DNA of 5,338 bases from Dehalococcoidia bacterium (lineage in GTDB: Bacteria; Chloroflexota; Dehalococcoidia; JACPQF01). Position numbers and translations under genes: made by a program. Positions 1 through 5,338 of the stretch are shown here, one piece after another. The first letter of the stretch is position 1. Every line of letters begins with the position of its first letter. A model generated the notes under the pieces. It saw nothing but the letters and a program-made list of their open reading frames with translations. It did not search any database and was not told the origin of the DNA. The stretch spans positions 1 to 5,338 of the forward strand of contig JAUSEJ010000885.1 of assembly GCA_030650265.1 (NCBI GenBank), written 5' to 3'.

Positions 1-506
1 TCTCGTCGGTGGCGGGACTGGGATGGAAGGAGAACTGGGCGAGGATCAAGCCAATGTTGGACACGCAGAGCTTCGAAGAGGCCAAGGCTTGGCTTGAGGC
101 CAATCCCGAGTTCATTGTGCCGAGGGGATACGGGCCTTCAAAACAGTGCACGACGGCCTATGGGATGCTGCGGGCTTACGACCTGGCGAAGAAGGGCATA
201 AGGATCAACGTCCTCAGCCCGGGCTCCACGGCTACGCCGATTCTCCCGAATTTCATCGACATCGGTGGCAAAGACCGGATCGATTACTGGATAATCGACG
301 GTCGTTATGCTACGCCGGAGGAAATGGGCCAGCCGATGGTGTTCCTGAACAGCAACATGGCCACCTATATTAGCGGCTTCGATCTAGTCGTGGTGAATGC
401 GACTCTTGCCAAAGACATGGTCGACCAGCTTGAGAAGGTGGGCAAGTACGCCGGGCCTGGCGCACTGAATCCCAAGCCAAAATATGAAACAGAAAAGAAA
501 AGCTAA
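1..506 (+). CDS. SDR-family oxidoreductase, 3-alpha-hydroxysteroid dehydrogenase/coniferyl-alcohol dehydrogenase-like (5' truncated)
   Basis: This is the C-terminal part of a classical short-chain dehydrogenase/reductase, a cytosolic NAD(P)-dependent enzyme that interconverts alcohols and ketones or aldehydes. The open frame continues to the left edge (codons begin at base 3), so the GTG at base 9 is internal and the N-terminal Rossmann glycine motif lies outside. Two Ser codons at 3-8 followed by VAG give the SSVAG catalytic-serine motif. The YGPSK motif places the catalytic Tyr at 129-131 and Lys at 141-143. Asn at 207-209 and the Pro-Gly at 219-224 with the following TP form the usual post-catalytic cofactor loop. 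The Ser-to-Tyr distance is 41 residues, unusually long for SDRs. It matches, from memory, the insertion in Comamonas 3-alpha-HSD/carbonyl reductase (S114, Y155) and its coniferyl-alcohol dehydrogenase relatives. The usual C-terminal DGG is replaced by VNA (393-401), and a charged tail follows. SDR membership is firm; the substrate is unknown. The next gene begins 15 bp downstream, suggesting co-transcription. Confidence 0.9.
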   Translation, partial: SSVAGLGWKENWARIKPMLDTQSFEEAKAWLEANPEFIVPRGYGPSKQCTTAYGMLRAYDLAKKGIRINVLSPGSTATPILPNFIDIGGKDRIDYWIIDGRYATPEEMGQPMVFLNSNMATYISGFDLVVVNATLAKDMVDQLEKVGKYAGPGALNPKPKYETEKKS

Positions 507-521
507 GACCTGGGGGATGCA

Positions 522-1478
522 ATGATCATCGATTCTCACTTTCACACAGTCGGAGCTCTCGGGGATAAAGCGTCCGCAATCGCCTGGGCCGAACGCGGCT
601 ACAAAGTCTACGGACCAGGCGCCCGAACCGGCATGCAGAAGGTCAATGTTACCTTCGAGGAATTCAAAGAGCGGTATCTGGATCACATTGACGATCCAGA
701 TGGTGAGAAGCTGCTGGCCCGGATGTCCAAGGCAGGCGTCGATGTCACCGTCATCTGTGTTGTCGACAATCCACAAAGATACATCGAAGACAGCGATATC
801 TTGTCGACAAACCGGGAACTCGCCGAGTTTGCCAATGGATCAAAGGGGCGGATTGTGGCTCTGGCGGGCATAGACCCCCGGCGCAAGGCGGCGCCGGATC
901 TCTACCGCCGCTGTGTCGAAGAGTACGGCATGAAAGGCCTGAAGCTCCATCTCTACCGGGGCTATTATCCCAACAGTGAAGGGGCCTATGCGGTCTTGAA
1001 AGTCGCCGAGCAATTGGCAACGCCGGTTTTGTTTCATACCGGGATCATGCCAGCGCCCCACTTGCCGGTGCCGTCGACCTACAAATATGCCCGCGTTGGT
1101 CTTCTCGAAGAAGTGGCCCAGAGCTTCCCAACTGTGAAAATGATCGCCGGCCACGTCGGGCGGTTCGATTTCCGCGAGTGGGCCTCAATTGCCGAGGCGC
1201 GGCCCAACCTCTACGGCGACATCTCCAACTGGCAGTTGTTCGCCGCCGCCAACTACGAGCGATTCTGCCACTATCTGCGCGAGATGTTGGACATCGCCGG
1301 ACCGGATAGCCTGCTGTTCGCTAGCGACGGACATATCTTCGAGGCTCTCGTACCCAACGCGCAGTGGATCCAGATTATGCGGGACCTGCCGCACAAAGCT
1401 CCTCCGGGACTGAAGTTCACGGAGGAGGAGATAGCGGCGATACTGGGCGGCAACGCCCAGAAGATCTTCGCTTTGTAG
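522..1478 (+). CDS. Amidohydrolase family protein (amidohydro_2/ACMSD-like metal-dependent hydrolase or decarboxylase)
   Basis: A 318-residue TIM-barrel metal enzyme of the amidohydrolase superfamily, probably cytosolic because no signal peptide is visible. The HxH metal motif is at His6/His8 directly after strand 1 (MIIDSHFH). Further candidate active-site residues are His172 in LFHTG, His211 in AGHVG and Asp269 in LFASDG. The arrangement parallels ACMSD, where from established knowledge two N-terminal His, a mid-barrel His and a C-terminal Asp bind Zn and another His is catalytic. GMKGLKLH (136-143) and the C-terminal ILGGNAQKIF (307-316) are typical of amidohydro_2 proteins. Length is normal for the family and the protein looks complete. 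The ATG at 522 has GGGGG (512-516) five bases upstream. A tandem in-frame TAG follows the stop at 1488. Family members hydrolyse or decarboxylate cyclic and aromatic acids, including lactones, so the precise reaction is not assignable. The tight link to the SDR suggests consecutive steps on one substrate; that is inference. Confidence 0.9.
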   Translation: MIIDSHFHTVGALGDKASAIAWAERGYKVYGPGARTGMQKVNVTFEEFKERYLDHIDDPDGEKLLARMSKAGVDVTVICVVDNPQRYIEDSDILSTNRELAEFANGSKGRIVALAGIDPRRKAAPDLYRRCVEEYGMKGLKLHLYRGYYPNSEGAYAVLKVAEQLATPVLFHTGIMPAPHLPVPSTYKYARVGLLEEVAQSFPTVKMIAGHVGRFDFREWASIAEARPNLYGDISNWQLFAAANYERFCHYLREMLDIAGPDSLLFASDGHIFEALVPNAQWIQIMRDLPHKAPPGLKFTEEEIAAILGGNAQKIFAL

Positions 1479-1500
1479 GCAGGGTAGTAGGACAGAAAGC

Positions 1501-1519
1501 AGGAGGTGAACAAGGAGGG
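1501..1519 (+). promoter_or_regulatory. Two orphan Shine-Dalgarno-like tracts in the amidohydrolase/binding-protein spacer
   Basis: AGGAGGTGA at 1501-1509 is a nine-base match to the anti-SD complement, and AAGGAGGG follows at 1512-1519. No ATG, GTG or TTG lies at a normal distance downstream. The nearest start is a GTG at 1533, about 13 bases after the second tract, opening a 16-codon frame that stops at the TAG at 1581-1583. The tracts could be fortuitous, a remnant of a former start, or a leader-peptide or ribosome standby site for the next gene. Confidence 0.3.
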
Positions 1520-1582
1520 CCAACGGCAGACAGTGGGCGTTAATCATCGTTTCAATGCCATGGAAAGCGACAAGTTAAGTTA

Positions 1583-1590
1583 GGAAGGAG
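1583..1590 (+). promoter_or_regulatory. Ribosome binding site deciding a TTG start for the binding protein
   Basis: GGAAGGAG ends eight bases before TTG 1599. An in-frame TAG at 1581-1583 closes the frame just upstream, so the start cannot lie further left. A start at TTG 1599 gives a complete lipoprotein signal peptide, whereas later starts would cut it. This makes the non-ATG start secure. Confidence 0.8.
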
Positions 1591-1598
1591 CGTCAACA

Positions 1599-2786
1599 TT
1601 GTCGAGAACATTTCGTATCGTCAGCTTAATCACATTGATCGTATTGGTGGCCAGCGTGGTTCTCGTTGGCTGTGACTCAGGATCAAGTTCACTCTCAGGA
1701 CCGATCAAGGTGGGTTGGACCGGGCAGCTTAGCGGACCATCATCTGCCTTCGGTATCCCGGGACAGCTCGAATTCAAGCTCGCCGTCGATGACATCAATG
1801 CAAAGGGCGGCATCCTCAACCAGAAGATGGAAGTAATATATCTTGACGACGCGGGTGACCCCACCAAGCAAATGGTAAACGTCCGGCAATTGGTGGAAAA
1901 AGAGGGGGTTGTGTTCATTATGGGTGGCGGCAGCGCGCCGGCGGCTGTCATACCATACCTTACGGAGCAGAAGATTTCGTCTGTCTCCACTAACGCCGTT
2001 GAGGAATTCAACGATCCCACCAAGTATCCCTTCAATTACGGTGTTCTCTACACGAACGCCCAGGTCGTGGAGAAAGCGGCTAGTTACCTCGTGAACACTT
2101 TGGGAAAGAAGAAGGTAGGCGTTCTCGCCCCATCTTCCGCTACCGGCAAGGACCAGGCTTCTCTATCGGGGACTCTTGTCCCGAAGGTTGGTGGAACGGT
2201 AGTCGGTACGGAGTTTGTCAACGTAGGCGATCTGGACATGACGACTCAATTGCAGAAGCTTAAGTCGGCTGGCGCCGAAGCGCTCCTTTTGTGGACCAAC
2301 GCGCCGGAGACGCCCAAAATTCTGTTGAACAAAAAGGCGATGGGTTGGGATGTTCCCGTCTCAGGCGGAGCTGGCTTGAGTGCAACCGCGACCGTCAACC
2401 TTGCCGGTCCCGATGCCATGAAGAATGTTTTCAATACCTGGTGGAGGACCATGCAGTATGCCAAGAGCCCCGATGACTTGCCGCAGCGTTCGAAAGACTA
2501 TATTGCAGGCATGAAGAAGGTTTACGGCGACAAGGCCGAGTTTAGCTGGGCTGGCAAGATGTACGATCAGGCCCTGCTGATAAAAATAGGCATCGAGAGG
2601 GCAAAGAGCACGGATGCCGACAAGATCAGAATTGCGCTGGAGAGCTCACCGCTGACCGATCTGGTAACCGGCAAGCTGGTCTTCACAAGCAAGAGTCACA
2701 GTGGAGTTCCCATTGAGGCGCTGGGGCTGGGGATAGCGTCGACCAATAAGGATGGCGCTATGCAACTGGCTCAGGGCGAAAAGTAA
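1599..2786 (+). CDS. ABC transporter substrate-binding lipoprotein, Liv/HAAT type (Peripl_BP_6 family)
   Basis: A 395-residue extracytoplasmic solute receptor for the importer encoded downstream. The N-terminus has Arg residues, a hydrophobic stretch (about 7-23) and the lipobox LVGC with Cys25 as the lipidation site. A Ser/Gly-rich tether (27-34) follows. Asp26 at position +2 would favour inner-membrane retention if the host is Gram-negative with a Lol system. The mature domain opens with IKVGWTGQLSGPSSAFG (36-52), the type I periplasmic binding fold start seen in LivJ/LivK relatives. GGGSAPAAVIPYL (109-121) sits where this family's ligand-binding Ser/Thr loop normally lies. KKVGVLAPSSATGKD (171-185) starts the second lobe, and FSWAGKMYDQALLI (315-328) is the conserved C-terminal helix region. 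Length is normal. Family ligands include branched-chain amino acids, amides, urea and aromatic acids (for example p-coumarate for CouP), so no liv symbol is given. It begins with TTG, and a strong hairpin follows the stop codon. Confidence 0.92.
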   Translation: MSRTFRIVSLITLIVLVASVVLVGCDSGSSSLSGPIKVGWTGQLSGPSSAFGIPGQLEFKLAVDDINAKGGILNQKMEVIYLDDAGDPTKQMVNVRQLVEKEGVVFIMGGGSAPAAVIPYLTEQKISSVSTNAVEEFNDPTKYPFNYGVLYTNAQVVEKAASYLVNTLGKKKVGVLAPSSATGKDQASLSGTLVPKVGGTVVGTEFVNVGDLDMTTQLQKLKSAGAEALLLWTNAPETPKILLNKKAMGWDVPVSGGAGLSATATVNLAGPDAMKNVFNTWWRTMQYAKSPDDLPQRSKDYIAGMKKVYGDKAEFSWAGKMYDQALLIKIGIERAKSTDADKIRIALESSPLTDLVTGKLVFTSKSHSGVPIEALGLGIASTNKDGAMQLAQGEK

Positions 2787-2798
2787 AAGTGGCGTGAC

Positions 2799-2836
2799 TG
2801 AGAGGGTGGTCCTTCTGCGGAAGGACCACCCTCTCA
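2799..2836 (+). repeat. Strong intercistronic hairpin (17-bp stem, UNCG-type tetraloop) between binding protein and permease
   Basis: Bases 2799-2815 pair perfectly with 2820-2836, leaving the loop TGCG (2816-2819) closed by a C-G pair. As RNA this is C(UGCG)G, a member of the extra-stable UNCG tetraloop class. The stem is GC-rich, and no T-run follows (the next bases are CTATAATC), so it is not a canonical intrinsic terminator on the + strand. It starts 12 bases after the binding-protein stop and ends 51 bases before the permease start. In ABC-importer operons such structures between the binding-protein and permease genes are known to protect the upstream message from 3' exonucleases and lower downstream expression, giving excess receptor (as at malE-malF). 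That role is inferred here; the structure itself is plain in the sequence. Confidence 0.85.
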
Positions 2837-2837
2837 C

Positions 2838-2843
2838 TATAAT
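2838..2843 (+). promoter_or_regulatory. Consensus -10-like TATAAT directly after the hairpin
   Basis: The hexamer TATAAT lies one base after the hairpin, 44 bases before the permease ATG. No good -35 is present: the bases at a 17-base spacing (2815-2820) are CTGCGG, inside the hairpin loop. It could be a weak secondary promoter for the permease genes or a chance match. Confidence 0.2.
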
Positions 2844-2876
2844 CAAAGGCGATCAAATGGTGGATTTGACCCTTAG

Positions 2877-2883
2877 AGGAGGT
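2877..2883 (+). promoter_or_regulatory. Strong Shine-Dalgarno of the LivH-type permease
   Basis: AGGAGGT lies four bases before ATG 2888 and fixes that start. It is also the end of a nine-codon ATG frame (2857-2886) whose TAG finishes one base before the permease ATG, so ribosomes completing that frame would cover this site. Confidence 0.8.
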
Positions 2884-2887
2884 TAGG

Positions 2888-3778
2888 ATGGAGTTCACCG
2901 AGTTTATCGAGACCATCATTCGCAGCCTGGCAATTGGCAGCGTCTATGTCCTGGTCGGTCTGGGCTACAATACGGTCTACGCGCCCACCAACGTTTTCAA
3001 CTTCGCTCAGGGTGAGTTCTTCATGTTTGGCGGGGTTCTGGCCTTCACTCTCTGGGTTACTCTGTCGCTACCACTTCCATTGGTCGTCGTCCTTGTGCTG
3101 GCCGCGGCGGCCTTGCTTGGCTACTTTGAGGAGCTTGTTGCGGTAAAGCCCATGGGCTACCGGACCGGGACCATAGGTTGGATGCTTACCTGTATGGGCT
3201 TTGCCTGGATCTTCCACAGCCTCGCCCAGTCCTACTGGGGCACGGCGCCCCTGAAGTTTCCCGCTTTCCCCGGGGTCTCTCTTGATCCCTTGCATCTGTG
3301 GGGCATGCTAATCGAACCTCAATATCTGTTTATGATCATAGTAGCCCTGGTGGTAGCCTTGACTCTCGAGCAGTTCTATGCCCGCACTTTGATAGGAAAA
3401 GCAATGACGGCTACCGCCGAGGACCGCAATGCCGCCAGCTTAAGAGGAATCAACGTAGCCCGTATCAGTGGGTTGGCTTTCGCCATTGGCTGCGCCTTAA
3501 CTGCGATTGGCGGTCTGGTCATGGCCCCGATCACATTTGCGTATGTGAATGCCGGCGCGGCTGGGATGATGAAAGGCTTTATCGCTGTGGCCGTGGGCGG
3601 TGTCGGCAACAATAGAGGCTGCCTCGTCGGTGGCTTCTTGCTTGGCCTGCTCGAGATGTTTGGCACCCGCTTCGTGCCCGTAGACTACCGTGATACTATC
3701 GCACTGGGATTCCTTCTCCTGGTCCTTCTCATTCGACCGGTGGGAATATTCGGAACGCCCAGTTTGCGAAGGGTTTAG
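2888..3778 (+). CDS. livH: Branched-chain amino acid-type ABC transporter permease, LivH family
   Basis: A 296-residue integral inner-membrane permease that forms half of the importer pore with the LivM-type protein encoded next. About eight hydrophobic segments are visible (roughly 10-32, 43-60, 62-80, 97-113, 144-161, 191-220, 228-258 and 269-285). Family hallmarks are NVFNFAQGEFFMFGG (35-49), corresponding to the usual 'NFAhGe' region after the first membrane span. The cytoplasmic coupling loop GKAMTATAEDRNAASLRGI (170-188) contacts the ATPase. The glycine-rich VGGVGNNRGCLVGG (236-249) and the terminal RPVGIFG (283-289) are also typical. Length matches LivH proteins. The ATG is preceded by AGGAGGT, and the stop lies 12 bp before the next start in the same frame, so translation is probably coupled. 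The LivH family assignment is firm. The symbol denotes the family, since the transported substrate may not be Leu/Ile/Val. Confidence 0.93.
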   Translation: MEFTEFIETIIRSLAIGSVYVLVGLGYNTVYAPTNVFNFAQGEFFMFGGVLAFTLWVTLSLPLPLVVVLVLAAAALLGYFEELVAVKPMGYRTGTIGWMLTCMGFAWIFHSLAQSYWGTAPLKFPAFPGVSLDPLHLWGMLIEPQYLFMIIVALVVALTLEQFYARTLIGKAMTATAEDRNAASLRGINVARISGLAFAIGCALTAIGGLVMAPITFAYVNAGAAGMMKGFIAVAVGGVGNNRGCLVGGFLLGLLEMFGTRFVPVDYRDTIALGFLLLVLLIRPVGIFGTPSLRRV

Positions 3779-3784
3779 GGAGGT
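3779..3784 (+). promoter_or_regulatory. Ribosome binding site deciding the TTG start of the permease-ATPase fusion
   Basis: GGAGGT immediately follows the upstream stop (3776-3778) and lies six bases before TTG 3791. That stop is in the same frame as TTG 3791, so no earlier start is possible. The alternative ATG at 3803 would sit 18 bases from this site, too far for efficient initiation. Confidence 0.75.
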
Positions 3785-3790
3785 GGCGCC

Positions 3791-5338
3791 TTGTCTGTAG
3801 ATATGACACCAACAGAAGGCAAGGTAGTGCAGGGCGATGAGGGCGGACTCAAAGCGGGTCTGCGCTCCCCTATGTTCCGGGGAGCGGTGGTGGTAGCCGT
3901 TTTCGCTCTGGTCGCACCGACCTTCATTCGCGGCTACTACCTCTACGTTCTGGAACTCACCGCCGTTTACACTATCCTTGCTATGGGCCTAAATATTGTG
4001 GCAGGCTATGCGGGCCAGCTATCGCTGGGCCACACGGGCATTTATGCTGCCGGCGCCTATGTCTCGGCCCTGATGGTCATCAATCTCAACTTGCCGTTTC
4101 CTGTAGCGCTGGTTGGCGCCATCGTGGCAGGCGCCATCGTCGGGCTGATCCTGGGAGTTCCTTCACTTCGTCTCGGCCATTGGTACCTCGCAATGGTTAC
4201 CCTCTGCTTCGCCCTTGTTGTGCCACAGTTGCTCCTCGCCTGGGAGCCACTGACGAAGGGCACGACAGGCCTGATGGTGCCTCCGGTCAGCCTTTTTGGC
4301 AATAAACTCGACAAGATAAGCTACTATTACCTGATCGTGATCTTCGCCTTTGTTATTTTTGCGCTGGGGCGAAACCTGATTTGCTCTCGCTGGGGCAGGG
4401 CCTTCATCGCAGTGAGGGACCATGAGATCACCGCCGAATCGACAGGCATTTCGCTTTACATGGTCAAGCTGAGCGCCTTTGTGATTAGCTCCGTAAGCGC
4501 CAGTGTAGCAGGGGCGCTCTACGGGCCATTGCTTGGTTTTCTTAGCCCCGATACTTTCCACCTCGACAACTCTTTGCTATTCCTCTTGTCTATCGTAGTT
4601 GGTGGAATGGGTACCCTTGTTGGCCCGATTGTGGGCACGTTCCTGCTGACTTTGTTGCCTGAGGCCCTATCCGCGTTTCAGGCGTACCGCATGGTCGTAT
4701 ATGGAGCGACTCTGATGCTCTTGATGATCTTCATTCCCGAAGGTATTATGGGAGGTGTGCGCAAGCTTACAGCGCGGGCGCGCGGCACCACCACCCTAGA
4801 CGAGCGCGAGAAGGCTGTCGTTGGGGAGGTCGTCGAGCCGCCGGCCTACAGCTATCGTCAATTCCACCGGAACGCCGGGCCTCTGCTTGTCGTAAAAGGG
4901 ATCACCAAGAACTTTGGCGGTCTTCGAGCTATCGACAATGTGGAGATGAGGGTGGAAACCGGTTCCATCCATGCACTGATTGGCCCCAATGGCTCCGGGA
5001 AAACCACCATGCTGAATCTGGTATCAGGCTTCTACCGCATAGATAGTGGTTCGATCGAGTTCGCAGGACAGCGCATTGACGCCATTTCGCCGCATCGAAC
5101 TGCGCGCCTGGGCATCGCCCGCACCTTCCAGACACCGAAAGTTCTGGGAAGCGCAACAGTGTTGGAGAATGTGATGCTTGGCCTCTTCATGCATGGAAGG
5201 GCTGGCATGATCCGCACCATTTTCCGGGTGCCGCCGGCCATATCGGATGAGCAGGCAGTACGGCGCAAAGCTCTTGAGTGGCTCCAGTTCATGGGACTGG
5301 CCCACCGGCAGAATGAACTGGCCAAGAACCTTCCCCAC
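3791..5338 (+). CDS. livM-livG: Fused branched-chain amino acid-type ABC permease (LivM) and ATP-binding protein (LivG), 3' truncated by the window
   Basis: One uninterrupted frame of 516 codons runs to the window edge and joins two normally separate subunits. Residues about 30-320 form a LivM-type permease with eight or nine hydrophobic spans. Its hallmarks are AGYAGQLSLGHTGIYAAGAY (71-90), the coupling loop GRAFIAVRDHEITAESTGI (202-220) and VVGGMGTLVGPIVG (269-282). A charged linker of about 40 residues (324-363) follows. An ABC nucleotide-binding domain starts near LLVVKGITKNFGGLRAIDNV (365-384), with Walker A GPNGSGKTT at 398-406 (Lys404, Thr405) and the Q-loop ARTFQTP with Gln447. LENVMLGL (458-465) is typical of LivG. 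The window ends at NLPH, where the LivG signature and then Walker B should begin. The start is TTG with GGAGGT six bases upstream, 12 bp after livH. The ATPase would sit on the cytoplasmic face and probably pairs with a separate LivF subunit encoded downstream (inference). Such fusions are known in annotated genomes, though less common than separate genes. Confidence 0.93.
   Translation, partial: MSVDMTPTEGKVVQGDEGGLKAGLRSPMFRGAVVVAVFALVAPTFIRGYYLYVLELTAVYTILAMGLNIVAGYAGQLSLGHTGIYAAGAYVSALMVINLNLPFPVALVGAIVAGAIVGLILGVPSLRLGHWYLAMVTLCFALVVPQLLLAWEPLTKGTTGLMVPPVSLFGNKLDKISYYYLIVIFAFVIFALGRNLICSRWGRAFIAVRDHEITAESTGISLYMVKLSAFVISSVSASVAGALYGPLLGFLSPDTFHLDNSLLFLLSIVVGGMGTLVGPIVGTFLLTLLPEALSAFQAYRMVVYGATLMLLMIFIPEGIMGGVRKLTARARGTTTLDEREKAVVGEVVEPPAYSYRQFHRNAGPLLVVKGITKNFGGLRAIDNVEMRVETGSIHALIGPNGSGKTTMLNLVSGFYRIDSGSIEFAGQRIDAISPHRTARLGIARTFQTPKVLGSATVLENVMLGLFMHGRAGMIRTIFRVPPAISDEQAVRRKALEWLQFMGLAHRQNELAKNLPH

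Noticed and set aside
9..11. GTG as the start of the first gene
   Set aside because: The frame is open to the left edge and the two Ser codons before it complete the SDR catalytic-serine motif, so the GTG is an internal Val codon.
384..1547. Minus-strand open frames opposite the SDR and amidohydrolase (384-776, 840-1154, 1185-1547)
   Set aside because: They lie antisense to genes with clear family motifs, show no recognisable domain in translation and have Cys/Arg/His-rich composition typical of shadow frames.
1580..2035. Minus-strand open frame of 151 codons opposite the binding protein
   Set aside because: It is antisense to the well-supported lipoprotein gene and has no recognisable motif; its length follows from the codon pattern of the + strand gene.
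2799..2845. Hairpin as a Rho-independent terminator
   Set aside because: No T-run follows on the + strand. On the - strand the nearest T-rich bases are about 10 or more bases beyond the stem, and no - strand gene ends here.
2866..2871. TTGACC as a -35 box
   Set aside because: The matching -10 position would fall inside the permease coding region and reads TGGAGT, with no resemblance to TATAAT.
3803..3805. ATG as the start of the permease-ATPase fusion
   Set aside because: It lies 18 bases from the Shine-Dalgarno site, whereas TTG 3791 is six bases from it; TTG is preferred despite being a rarer start.
5024..5338. Overlapping minus-strand frames opposite the ATPase domain
   Set aside because: They are antisense to the Walker A and Q-loop coding region, two frames overlap each other, and neither has a recognisable domain.
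1..5338. CRISPR arrays, tRNA/rRNA genes, insertion sequences or phage genes
   Set aside because: No regularly spaced repeats, tRNA-like cloverleaf, transposase motifs or terminal inverted repeats were seen on either strand.

Overview
The window is a compact, one-directional (+ strand) bacterial block of five protein-coding genes. In order they are the 3' part of a short-chain dehydrogenase/reductase (SDR), a complete metal-dependent amidohydrolase of the ACMSD/amidohydro_2 type, and three genes of a branched-chain-amino-acid-type (HAAT/Liv) ABC importer. The importer genes are a lipoprotein substrate-binding protein, a LivH-type permease, and a LivM-type permease fused in frame to a LivG-type ATPase that runs off the right edge. 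I see no RNA genes, mobile elements, CRISPR arrays or long repeats.

Organism: GC content looks like the mid-50s by eye. Starts carry strong Shine-Dalgarno sequences, two of them TTG starts, and the binding protein has a lipobox. This fits a mid-GC bacterium with a large catabolic repertoire, such as an anaerobic degrader among the Desulfobacterota, Chloroflexota or Peptococcaceae-like Firmicutes. The sequence alone does not settle the phylum.

Layout: 1-506 SDR (5' end outside the window); 15-bp gap; 522-1478 amidohydrolase; 120-bp spacer with several SD-like purine tracts; 1599-2786 binding protein (TTG start); 101-bp spacer holding a strong perfect hairpin with a UNCG-type loop; 2888-3778 LivH permease; 12-bp gap; 3791-end LivM-LivG fusion (TTG start, 516 codons visible, cut just before the expected ABC signature motif). 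There is no gene-free stretch longer than 120 bp.

How it may work together: the importer would capture a small organic acid or amino-acid-like compound and bring it in through the LivH/LivM pore, powered by the fused ATPase and probably a LivF partner encoded downstream. The SDR and amidohydrolase could then oxidise or reduce it and hydrolyse or decarboxylate it. That link is inferred from gene order only. Most of the window is standard catabolic/transport content. The items most worth a second look are the permease-ATPase fusion, the intra-operon hairpin with the elements next to it, and the unassigned substrate of the cluster.
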